Part shown: piece by piece, positions 9,334 to 16,706 of the stretch
Position numbering within the stretch: position 1 is the first letter of the stretch
Layout: each line of letters begins with the position of its first letter
Assembly: GCA_025453595.1 (NCBI GenBank)
Contig: JALOQB010000014.1
Span: forward strand, 1 to 38,826
DNA from: Polyangiaceae bacterium
GTDB lineage: Bacteria; Myxococcota_A; Polyangia; Polyangiales; Polyangiaceae
Direction: 5' to 3'
DNA length: 38,826 nt
Program-made: the position numbers and the translations under genes
The notes under the pieces: generated by a model
What the model was told of the DNA's origin: nothing
Databases searched by the model: none
Seen by the model: the letters and a program-made list of their open reading frames with translations, nothing else

Positions 9334-9491
9334 GGGGTCCGGGTCAACCTGCCGCGGGGGCGGCGGGGAAAGCTGCGCAGAGGGGGCGAACCGCGAGAAC
9401 TTCAGCGCTCTCTCGGTGGGCGCTGTTGGTTGCTCCACTGTAGCGTTTCCAGGGGCCCTGCGTAAGATGCGCCTCTCTCCAAGGAGGAATC
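9334..9491. promoter_or_regulatory. divergent intergenic region and strong ribosome site of pfp
   Basis: The 158-base gap lies between the minus-strand secreted-protein/pyk operon and the plus-strand phosphofructokinase gene, so both promoters should lie here. The near-perfect Shine-Dalgarno AAGGAGGA (9481-9488), 3 bases before ATG 9492, is the best in the window. TAAGAT at 9463-9468 could be a -10, but no matching -35 is convincing. Confidence 0.45.
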
Positions 9492-10733
9492 ATGTCCAGG
9501 GATTGGATCAAAGGCAACGCTGTCATCGGCCAGTCAGGCGGCCCCACCGCGGTCATCAACCAGTCGCTTGTCGGGGTCATCGAGGGCCTGCGCAGCGGTC
9601 TCCAGGCGGTCGGGGCGGTCGAGTCGATCCTGGGCATGCGCAACGGCGTCCGGGGCCTCACCCGGGATGAGCTGGTCGACCTTGGCGCGCTGCATCAGGA
9701 CCGCCTCGACCTCCTGGCCATGACGCCCTCCGCTGCGCTCGCCTCGACCCGGGACAAACCGGACTCGGCCTACTGCGAGCGGATCCTCCAGGCCTGCAAG
9801 CGGAACAACGTCCGCTACTTCTTCTACATCGGCGGGAACGACTCGTCCGACACCTGTCGCATCGTCAGCGAGATGGCCGCGGCCGATGGCCACGAGATGA
9901 CCTGCTTCCACGTGCCCAAGACCGTCGACAACGATCTTGTCCGGAACGACCATACACCCGGGTTCCCCTCCGCGGCGCGCTTCGTGGCCATGGCGTGCAT
10001 GGCGGATTTTCTCGATAATGTCTCCCTCCCTGGCATCAAGATCAACGTCATCATGGGCCGCCATGCGGGGTTCTTGACCGCCGCCAGCGCCCTCGCTCGC
10101 CGCAACGATCGGGACGCCACCACCGACGGCCCGCAGCTCATCTACGTGCCGGAGGTGGCCTTCGACATCGACCGCTTCATCGGCGAGGTCGAGGAGGTCT
10201 ACGCCCGGAAGGGGCGCTGCCACATCGCCGTGAGCGAGGGGATCCAGGACAAGAACGGCCAGTCGATCGGCGCCACCCTGATCAAGAACGCCCAGGTCGA
10301 TGCCCACGGCAACGCGCAGCTCTCCGGCTCCGGGGCTCTGGGCGATCAGCTCGCGGATCTGCTCAAGAGCCGGCTCACCCCTGCGGGCGGCAAGGCCCCT
10401 CGCGTGCGGGCCGACACCTTCGGGTACATCCAGCGCTGCTGGCCGGACGCCTCCGTCGTCGATCGGATCGAGGCGAGGCGCGCCGGGCGTCAGGCCGCCG
10501 CCTTCGCGCTCCAGGGCCACCGCAGCGGCTCGGTCGCCATCGTGCGCACCGGCAAGGGGTACGGCGGCGAGGCCTACGCGTCCGGCTTCGAGCGCATCGA
10601 GCTGGCAGATGTGGCGGCGAAGACGCGGCACCTGCCTCCCGAGTTTCTCCAGGGGACGCACGACGTCTCCCAGGCCTTCCTTGATTATTGCCGGCCTCTC
10701 GTCGGCGAGCTCCCGGACTTCGAGCGGCTCTGA
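9492..10733 (+). CDS. pfp: pyrophosphate-type 6-phosphofructokinase
   Basis: Phosphorylates fructose 6-phosphate. The active-site sequence argues for pyrophosphate rather than ATP as donor. The P-K-T-V-D-N-D motif has Lys where ATP enzymes have Gly, and the donor loop reads Y-I-G-G-N-D-S, with Asp at the PPi-specific position. The 413-residue length fits this PPi-PFK clade better than the 320-residue bacterial ATP enzyme. Also visible: N-terminal G-Q-S-G-G-P-T-A-V-I-N and substrate-binding M-G-R-H-A-G-F-L-T. A PPi enzyme is reversible and could serve both glycolysis and gluconeogenesis. It is divergent from the pyruvate kinase operon and convergent with the SDR gene; the stops are 2 bases apart. 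Confidence 0.93.
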   Translation: MSRDWIKGNAVIGQSGGPTAVINQSLVGVIEGLRSGLQAVGAVESILGMRNGVRGLTRDELVDLGALHQDRLDLLAMTPSAALASTRDKPDSAYCERILQACKRNNVRYFFYIGGNDSSDTCRIVSEMAAADGHEMTCFHVPKTVDNDLVRNDHTPGFPSAARFVAMACMADFLDNVSLPGIKINVIMGRHAGFLTAASALARRNDRDATTDGPQLIYVPEVAFDIDRFIGEVEEVYARKGRCHIAVSEGIQDKNGQSIGATLIKNAQVDAHGNAQLSGSGALGDQLADLLKSRLTPAGGKAPRVRADTFGYIQRCWPDASVVDRIEARRAGRQAAAFALQGHRSGSVAIVRTGKGYGGEAYASGFERIELADVAAKTRHLPPEFLQGTHDVSQAFLDYCRPLVGELPDFERL

Positions 10734-10735
10734 TC

Positions 10736-11471
10736 TTAAGCGCCCGGACAGGAAGGGGAGCCGCTGGAAGAGCCCCTCCGGAGCATGCCTCACCAGGGGC
10801 ATGATCAGGCCCCAGAAGGCCGGGACGTAGGCCTCGGCGGCCCGCGCATCCATCGCCCGGATGATGTCGACCGCCACGCGCTCCGGGGTGCTGAAGAGCA
10901 GGTTCTTCTTGTGGTCCCGCGTCATGGGGGTGTCGACCGGGCCCAGCTTCAGCGTGGTCACGCTCACGCCTGACGGGACGAGCCGGGAGCGCAGCCCCTG
11001 CAGGTAGACGTTGAGGGCCCCCTTGGCCGCGCCGTAGGTGTAGTTCCGGGGGCGCCCGCGGTCCCCGGCGACGGAGGTGATCACCCCGATGCGCCCCTGC
11101 CCCTGGCGCTCCATGCGGTTGGCCAGCGGGATCAGCAGGGAGACCGCGCTGGTGAAGTTGGCCTGCAGGATCGCAGCGGCCTGGTCGAAGCTGCGCTCGC
11201 TCTCGAGCTGGTCCCCCAGGTCACCGTGGGCGATGAGCGCCGTGTCGACCCCGCCGAGGGAAGACCAGGCGTTCTCGATGGTCGCCTCGCTGGTGTCGAG
11301 CCGGGAGAAATCTGCCTGGGAGGAGCTCTCGGCCTCGCACCAGGCGGCGGCCCGGGCCAGCTTCTCTGGATCACGGCCCACCAGGTGCAGCCGATCGCCG
11401 CGGCGACCGTGGAGCCACGCGACCTCCTGGGCGATGGCGGAGGTCGCACCCAGAATCAAGACTCGTCCCAT
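10736..11471 (-). CDS. short-chain dehydrogenase, DprE2-like (stop one base out of frame)
   Basis: NAD(P)-dependent Rossmann oxidoreductase of about 244 residues. Start ATG 11471; cofactor motif L-I-L-G-A-T-S-A-I-A at residues 4-13; catalytic Ser in T-S-V-A-G-D-R-G-R and Tyr/Lys in Y-G-A-A-K. The S-V-A-G-(D/E)-R signature before the Tyr, with an adjacent FAD oxidase, fits the DprE2 group, which reduces the 2-keto sugar made by DprE1. The protein should end around L-P-F-L-S-G-R. There the sequence reads CGC TTA A..., with TAA (10738-10736) one base out of frame. The open frame otherwise runs antisense through pfp to 9534. Gene order (oxidase, SDR, SDR, all minus strand) suggests one pathway. 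The substrate is inferred. Confidence 0.82.
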
Positions 11472-11524
11472 GCCCCCCTTGCTACCCGCTTCTTGCCCCC
11501 CCGTCACCCCACTTCCGGGCGCCT

Positions 11525-12265
11525 TCAGAAGCCAATCTTGCGCATGACAAAGCGGGGGAGCGAGCGGATCACCAGCATCACCAGCGCCCAGATCGCCGGG
11601 GCGTAGATCAGCGGCTTGCGGCGGTCGAGGGCGCGCACCACCGCGGCGGCGACCTGCTCTGGCTCCCCCGCGAAGGGGGGAGGCTTCAGGCCCGCGGTCA
11701 TCCCCGTCTTGACGAAGCCCGGCTTCACGCACAGCACCGTGAGGCCCGCCGCGTGGTAGCTGTGATCGAGGGCCTCGAGGTAGGCCGAGAGCCCCGCCTT
11801 GCTGGACCCGTAGATCACCACCGGCTTGCGGCCTCGATCGCCGGCCACCGACGAGAACACCGCGAGCCGCCCGCCCCCGCGGGCAAGCAATCGCTTGCGG
11901 ACCAGCTCGCAGAACACGACCGTGTGCGCGTAGTTCACCACCATCAGCCGGCGCGCCAGGTCGGTGTCGTCCGCCAGCCTGTCCTGGGTGGCAAACATGG
12001 CCGCGGTGACCACCACCGTGTCAAACCCCCCCAGCGCCTCGTCCGCGGCGTCCAGGGCCGCCGTGAACCCCTCGGGGTGCTCCAGGTTGCACAGCGCGTG
12101 GCCCACCCGCGCTCGCTGCGGGTGCCGGGCCTCCAGATCGGCGGCGCTCCGTTCAAGCTCGGGCTCGTCGAGGCCCATCAGGAACACCGCGTCCCCCCGC
12201 TCGGCCAGCAGGCGCGCGATGGCCCGCCCCATGCCGGTGGTCCCGCCCAGGATCACTGCCTTCAC
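11525..12265 (-). CDS. short-chain dehydrogenase, DprE2-like, second copy
   Basis: 246 residues from GTG 12265, which overlaps the TGA of the FAD oxidase in a 4-base GTGA junction. That overlap decides the start over an upstream in-frame ATG at 12322. Cofactor loop V-I-L-G-G-T-T-G-M-G-R-A at residues 4-15; S-S-V-A-G-D-R-G-R with the catalytic Ser; Y-G-S-S-K as the catalytic Tyr-x-x-x-Lys. The C-terminus (residues about 215-246) is hydrophobic and basic, ending R-F-V-M-R-K-I-G-F, as in membrane-associated DprE2-type proteins. It is similar to but clearly distinct from the next SDR, 53 bases downstream. Having two DprE2-like genes behind one DprE1-like gene is unusual. Confidence 0.87.
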   Translation of the reverse strand: MKAVILGGTTGMGRAIARLLAERGDAVFLMGLDEPELERSAADLEARHPQRARVGHALCNLEHPEGFTAALDAADEALGGFDTVVVTAAMFATQDRLADDTDLARRLMVVNYAHTVVFCELVRKRLLARGGGRLAVFSSVAGDRGRKPVVIYGSSKAGLSAYLEALDHSYHAAGLTVLCVKPGFVKTGMTAGLKPPPFAGEPEQVAAAVVRALDRRKPLIYAPAIWALVMLVIRSLPRFVMRKIGF

Positions 12266-13644
12266 GCGCCCTCCAGGATGCGGAGCGACTGGGCGCTGCG
12301 GAGCCGTCGCTTGGGATCCCACTTGGCGCGGGCCTCGAGGAAAGCCGGCAGCCGCGGCTCCATGGCCCGGAAGTGCTCCGGGCGCGTGAATCGATCCTTG
12401 GTGAGGTAAATTCGACCCCCCACCTCGATCACGAAGGCATTGAGCGCGTCGACGATGCGCTGGATCTCGGGGGAGACGGCCATATCGACGGCGATGGAGG
12501 TGCCCTCCATGGGGAAGGAGAGGGTGCCCTGGCCCTGGGGCCCGCAGTCTTTTATGACGCAGAGGGGGGAGCTACCGCCGAGCCGGGTGAGGAGCTCCAT
12601 GAAGGAGCGGACGGCCTGGGGGCCCGCGGCCCTGGGGAGCACGCACTGGTACTGGGTGAAGCCCCGGGGGCCGTAGGCGCGGTTCCAGTGGAGGATGGCG
12701 TCGAGAGGGTAGAAGAAGGGGTCAGGGGCGACGATGCCCGCGGCGTGGCGGCGGAGGTGGCGCCAGTAATACGCGGTGTTGAAGGCGCTGGCGGTGAGGG
12801 GGTTGAGGGCCCAGTTGGGGAGCTCGACGGGGAAGGTCCATTTGCGGGGGGTCGAGGGCGGAGGTCGGGAGGCCTCGTCTGCGGTGGCCCACCGCCCGGC
12901 CATCAGGATGCCGCGCCCCATGGAGCTGCCGCGGCTGAGGCAGTCGATCCAGCCCATGGTCATGGGCCACCGGGGGGCTGCGCGCCCGAGGGCTTCGAGG
13001 AACTCATCGATGCCGCGGACCCGCTGGCTCTCCATCCAGATCCAGCGGGAGGGGATCCGGTGGAGGGTGAACTCGACCTCCAGGATGTGACCCAGGAGGC
13101 CCATGCCGCCGATGGTGCCCTGGAAGAGATCGGGGTGAACGGTGGGGGAGCAGTCGACGATGCTGTCGTCCGCGAGGCGCATGCGGAGGGAGCGCACGTG
13201 GGCGCCGAAGGTGCCCTCGCGGTGGTGGTTCTTCCCGTGGACGTCGCTGGCGACCATGCCGCCGAGGGTGACGAACTGGGTGCCGGGGGTGACCGGCGGG
13301 AACCAGCCTCGCGGCAGGAAGATGCGGTTGAGCTCGGCCAGGCAGAAGCCCGCCTCGGCCCGCAGCACGCCGGTCTGCTCGTCGAAGGAGAGCAGGCGGT
13401 TGGCCAGGGGGGTCGCGATGACGCGGTCTTCCGGCGCCGCGGGGAGCGAGGAGTCGCCGTAGGAGCGACCCAGCCCGCGGGTGAGCGTGGCGCCCTGGGT
13501 CGCGCGCTCGAGGTCTTCGGAGAAGATCTCCTTGCCGGGGGCCGGCAGCCGCCCCCAGGCGCTCAGCGTGGGGACGGGGCCCTGGGCCTCGTCCGGCCGC
13601 ACCACCATGGCAGAAACCGTGGATCCGGTGGAGGTCAAGGTCAT
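12262..13644 (-). CDS. FAD-linked oxidase, DprE1-like (decaprenylphosphoryl-ribose 2-oxidase family)
   Basis: 460 residues. The FAD-binding PCMH part shows the DprE1-type motif R-G-L-G-R-S-Y-G-D-S near residues 56-65, then T-L-G-G-M-V-A-S-D-V-H-G-K-N-H-H. The C-terminal domain has F-T-Q-Y-Q, L-S-F-P-M-E-G, and G-G-R-I-Y-L-T-K-D with the Lys matching the catalytic Lys of mycobacterial DprE1. The family oxidises the 2'-OH of a polyprenyl-phospho-pentose, giving a keto intermediate for an SDR partner. Two such SDRs follow, the first overlapping by 4 bases. The position of the benzothiazinone-target Cys (N-I-C-V-D-F-P in Mycobacterium) reads S-I-A-V-D-M-A here. The sugar product in this organism is not known from the sequence. 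Confidence 0.88.
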   Translation of the reverse strand: MTLTSTGSTVSAMVVRPDEAQGPVPTLSAWGRLPAPGKEIFSEDLERATQGATLTRGLGRSYGDSSLPAAPEDRVIATPLANRLLSFDEQTGVLRAEAGFCLAELNRIFLPRGWFPPVTPGTQFVTLGGMVASDVHGKNHHREGTFGAHVRSLRMRLADDSIVDCSPTVHPDLFQGTIGGMGLLGHILEVEFTLHRIPSRWIWMESQRVRGIDEFLEALGRAAPRWPMTMGWIDCLSRGSSMGRGILMAGRWATADEASRPPPSTPRKWTFPVELPNWALNPLTASAFNTAYYWRHLRRHAAGIVAPDPFFYPLDAILHWNRAYGPRGFTQYQCVLPRAAGPQAVRSFMELLTRLGGSSPLCVIKDCGPQGQGTLSFPMEGTSIAVDMAVSPEIQRIVDALNAFVIEVGGRIYLTKDRFTRPEHFRAMEPRLPAFLEARAKWDPKRRLRSAQSLRILEGA

Positions 13645-13695
13645 CTCCCCCAGGCCGCAAGCGGAGCCCGGGATTCAGGGGGGGCAGGGCAGGAG

Positions 13696-13715
13696 CCTGG
13701 CGCTTGTGCGCCAGG
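13696..13715. repeat. perfect inverted repeat CCTGGCGC-TTGT-GCGCCAGG
   Basis: An 8-base GC-rich stem with a 4-base loop, about 50 bases upstream of the DprE1-like start codon. There is no T-run on either side, so it is not a canonical terminator. It could be an operator or a structured leader of the oxidase mRNA. Confidence 0.4.
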
Positions 13716-13850
13716 AGAGCAGGGAGGAACAAGCAAGAGCAGCTCAGGGATCATGGGGCGCCGTCAGGTCTGTGCTGCAGACAAGGGGTTGAGGTCACGA
13801 ATGCTTAGTGCAGCGGGCCTGCAGGGGCAACTCCCGGCCCGAAACTCCCA

Positions 13851-13889
13851 TGTTGGGGATTTTCGAGGTCTTGTGGGGGAATTTTCGCG
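13851..13889. repeat. imperfect direct repeat, two helical turns apart
   Basis: GGGGATTTTCG (13855-13865) and GGGGAATTTTCG (13876-13887) lie in matching sequence context with about 22-base spacing, in an otherwise GC-rich gap 70-100 bases upstream of the U32 gene. The arrangement suits a tandem protein-binding site. No regulator can be named. Confidence 0.35.
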
Positions 13890-13955
13890 CACCTTGGGGA
13901 GGAAGCGGGGGCGTCTTCGGGCCGGGTTCTGGGGTAGGGTGGAGGCATCCGCATC

Positions 13956-16436
13956 ATGAGCCTCCCCCGCAATGCCCCCGAAGTGCTCGCGCCCGCCGGC
14001 GACGAGGAGTGCCTGGACGCCGCCATCAAGGCCGGCGCCGACGCCGTGTACCTGGGCCTCCAGGGCTTCAACGCCCGGGCCCGGGCGACCAATTTTGACC
14101 ATGACGCGCTGGCGCGCTCGATGGACCGGCTGCACCGGCACGGGGTCCGGGGCTACGTGACCCTCAACACCCTGGTCTTCGACGCCGAGCTCCCCTCGCT
14201 GGAGGCCGCCGTGGTCGCCTGCGCCCGGGCCGGCGTCGACGCCGTCATCGTCCAGGATCTCGGGGTCGCCCGCCTCGCCCGGGCCATCGCCCCCTCGCTG
14301 GCGATCCACGCCTCCACGCAGATGACCTGCACCGACGCCGGCAGCGTGCTCCTCGCCCGCGAGCTGGGCGCCGAGCGCATCATCCTCGCCCGCGAGCTGT
14401 CCCTCGATGAGATCGCCCGGATCCGCGCCGAGACCGACGCCGAGCTCGAGGTCTTCGTCCACGGCGCCCTCTGCGTCGCCTACTCGGGCCAGTGCCTCAC
14501 CAGCGAGGCCATCGGCGGCCGCAGCGCCAACCGCGGCGCCTGCGCCCAGGCCTGCCGCCTCCCCTACGAACTGGAGGTCGACGGCGTCCTGCGGTCCACC
14601 GGCGACCGGGCCTTCCTGCTCTCCCCCGAGGACCTGGAGGCCAGCGAGCTTGTCCCCCGCCTCCTCGCCATCGGCGTCTCTTCCCTCAAGATCGAGGGCC
14701 GCCTCAAGGGCCCCGCCTACGTCGCCTCCACCACGCGCCTCTACCGCCGCGCCGTCGACGCCGCCATGGAGCAGCGCCCCCTCGACCTCGCCCCCGACCG
14801 GGCCCGCGCCCTCCAGACCTTCTCCCGCGGGTCTGGCCCCGGCTTCCTCGCCGGCGTCGACCACCAGCGCCTCGTCGAGGGGCGCTCCTGCGACCACCGC
14901 GGCCTCCTCGTCGCCGAGGCCCTCGGCGTCCAGAACCTCCGGGGCCGCCCCTGCCTCGCCCTGCGCCTCGCCGCGCCCCTCCGCCGCGGCGACGGCATCC
15001 TGGTCGAGGGCGCCCTCGGCGGCGACGGCGAGCTCGGCGGACGTGTATGGAATCTCTGGATAAACGGCCAGGAGGTCGAGGAGGCCGCCGCCGGGGCCGT
15101 GGCGCTGGCGTGGCTGGGGCCGGAGCGGGGCCTGCGGGCCGAGGCGGGGCGCCGGGTCTGGAAGACCAGCGCCCCCTCCGTGGAGGCGGAGATCCGGTCG
15201 GTGATGGCGCAGGAGCCGCACCGGGAGCGGCTCGATCTCCGGCTCTCGGGGGCCCTCGGGGGGGTGCCTCGGCTGGAAGGTCGCACCGCGCGGGGCGCCT
15301 CCGCCCAGGTGGACCTGGACGCCCCGGTGCAGGCCGCTGCCACCACCCCCCTCGCCCCGGACGTGCTCCGGGACAAGCTGGGCAAGCTGGGGGACACCCC
15401 CTTCACCCTCGGCTCCCTTGACCTCGCGCTCCCCGAGGGCGTGACCCTGCCGCTCTCGTCCCTCAACCGGGGCCGCCGCGCCCTGATCGCCGCCCTGGAG
15501 GAGGGGAGGAAGAAGTTCCATACAGTCGAGGAGAAGGCCGGCGAGGAGCTGCGGGGGGCCGCGGCGCCGCCCTCGCGGGAGCCGGCGCCGGGGGGGTTGT
15601 TCGTGCTGTGCCGGACGCTGGAGCAGGCGCAGGCGGCGGTGGAGGCCGGCGCGGACGGGGTGTACCTGGATTTCCTGGAGCTGACGGGGACCGGGGCGGC
15701 GTTCCGTGTGCTGCGGGAGCAGAGGGCGCCGTGGATCGGGCTGGCGCCGCCGCGGATCCGCAAGCCCGGGGAGGAGAAGATCGATCGGTACCTGCAGGGG
15801 CTGGGCCCCGATGGCGTGCTGGTCCGGGGCCTGGGGGCGCTGCGCTCCTGCGCCGAGCTGGGGGCGCCCGGGATCGGAGACTTCTCGCTGAACGTGACCA
15901 ACCGGGTGACCGCCGCCGCGGTGCTGGAGCGGGGCCTGGCGGCCTTCACCCCGTCCTTTGACCTGGACGCAGGACAGCTCGACGCGCTCCTCTCGGGCCC
16001 CTTCGCCCCCTGGGCCGAGGTCGTGGTCCACCACCCGATGCCGCTCTTTCACATGGAGCACTGCGTGTACGCCGCGCTGCTGTCCGAGGGCCGGGATCAT
16101 CTCACCTGCGGTCGCCCCTGCGAGCACCACAAGGTCTCGGTGCGCGACCGCGCCGGGATGAGCCACCCGGTGGAGGCGGACGTGGGGTGCCGCAACACGG
16201 TCTTCCACGCGCACCCGCAGAGCGCGGCGCAGCTCGTCCCGGTGCTCCAGCGCTCCGGTGTCCGGAGGTTCCGGATCGAGCTGGTCCGCGAGGACGGCCC
16301 GGCCACCGCTCGCCTCGTCGAGACCTACCGCGCCCTGCTGGTCGGGGCCCTGGGGGCCCCGGAGGTGTGGCGCAAGCTGCGGGTGGAGGGGGGCTACGGC
16401 GTGGTCCGCGGCTCCTTGCGGGTGCTGCCCTCGTGA
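13956..16436 (+). CDS. U32 family protein, RlhA-like, with C-terminal second U32-like half
   Basis: 826 residues. The first half is a U32 'peptidase': L-A-P-A-G-D-E-E-C-L-D-A-A-I at the N-terminus, A-D-A-V-Y-L-G-L, then the Cys-rich iron-sulfur-type region (F-V-H-G-A-L-C, S-G-Q-C, G-A-C-A-Q-A-C) and S-L-K-I-E-G-R-L-K-G-P-A-Y-V-A. This most resembles RlhA (YdcP), which hydroxylates a 23S rRNA cytidine, rather than a true protease. From about residue 545 a second TIM-barrel-like unit begins (E-A-G-A-D-G-V-Y-L-D-F). It has its own Cys set, M-E-H-C-V-Y-A and C-G-R-P-C-E-H-H. E. coli RlhA is about 650 residues, so this form is long. ATG at 13956; the end overlaps the chorismate mutase start. rRNA or tRNA hydroxylation is inferred from family only. 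Confidence 0.85.
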   Translation: MSLPRNAPEVLAPAGDEECLDAAIKAGADAVYLGLQGFNARARATNFDHDALARSMDRLHRHGVRGYVTLNTLVFDAELPSLEAAVVACARAGVDAVIVQDLGVARLARAIAPSLAIHASTQMTCTDAGSVLLARELGAERIILARELSLDEIARIRAETDAELEVFVHGALCVAYSGQCLTSEAIGGRSANRGACAQACRLPYELEVDGVLRSTGDRAFLLSPEDLEASELVPRLLAIGVSSLKIEGRLKGPAYVASTTRLYRRAVDAAMEQRPLDLAPDRARALQTFSRGSGPGFLAGVDHQRLVEGRSCDHRGLLVAEALGVQNLRGRPCLALRLAAPLRRGDGILVEGALGGDGELGGRVWNLWINGQEVEEAAAGAVALAWLGPERGLRAEAGRRVWKTSAPSVEAEIRSVMAQEPHRERLDLRLSGALGGVPRLEGRTARGASAQVDLDAPVQAAATTPLAPDVLRDKLGKLGDTPFTLGSLDLALPEGVTLPLSSLNRGRRALIAALEEGRKKFHTVEEKAGEELRGAAAPPSREPAPGGLFVLCRTLEQAQAAVEAGADGVYLDFLELTGTGAAFRVLREQRAPWIGLAPPRIRKPGEEKIDRYLQGLGPDGVLVRGLGALRSCAELGAPGIGDFSLNVTNRVTAAAVLERGLAAFTPSFDLDAGQLDALLSGPFAPWAEVVVHHPMPLFHMEHCVYAALLSEGRDHLTCGRPCEHHKVSVRDRAGMSHPVEADVGCRNTVFHAHPQSAAQLVPVLQRSGVRRFRIELVREDGPATARLVETYRALLVGALGAPEVWRKLRVEGGYGVVRGSLRVLPS

Positions 16437-16705
16437 CGCCCGAGGCGATGCGCGAGCTGGAGGCGCTGCGCCAGCGCATCGACGCCCTGGACGAGCAGGT
16501 CCTCGCCCTGGTGGCGGAGCGAGCGCGGGTGGTCGCCTCGATCGCCGCGCTCAAGAGGGCCGAGGGGGTCCCGCTCAAGGACCCGGCCAGGGAACGCGAG
16601 ATCCTGGGGCGGCTCCAGGCCCGCAGGCCCGACCCGCTGACCGAGGAGACCGTCGCTGCCCTGCTGCAAGCCATCCTCGGGGCCTGCCTCCCGGCCGCGC
16701 GCTAG
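16433..16705 (+). CDS. aroQ: chorismate mutase, AroQ type, stand-alone
   Basis: Converts chorismate to prephenate in Phe/Tyr synthesis. The 90-residue product is a single AroQ helical domain: L-R-Q-R-I-D-A-L-D-E-Q-V-L in helix 1 with the active-site Arg, R-A-R-V-V-A-S-I-A-A-L-K with Arg/Lys in helix 2, and P-A-R-E-R-E-I-L. The start is GTG 16433, which overlaps the U32 stop (GTGA), so translation is probably coupled. The shikimate-to-Phe link has no obvious relation to the U32 gene. No prephenate dehydratase or dehydrogenase domain is fused. Stop is in-frame TAG (CGC TAG). It converges with the membrane TPR gene 1 base later. Confidence 0.88.
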   Translation: MTPEAMRELEALRQRIDALDEQVLALVAERARVVASIAALKRAEGVPLKDPAREREILGRLQARRPDPLTEETVAALLQAILGACLPAAR

Positions 16706-16706
16706 C

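Larger units (their letters stand above)
13645..13955. promoter_or_regulatory. 311-base divergent intergenic region with hairpin and direct repeat
   Basis: No gene is apparent. It separates the minus-strand DprE1-like operon from the plus-strand U32 gene. It contains a perfect 8-base hairpin and an imperfect 22-base-spaced direct repeat, both listed separately. No convincing -35/-10 pair was identified. Confidence 0.4.

Noticed and set aside
9534-10735. SDR extended antisense through pfp
   Set aside because: The reading is the mirror of the well-supported phosphofructokinase gene.
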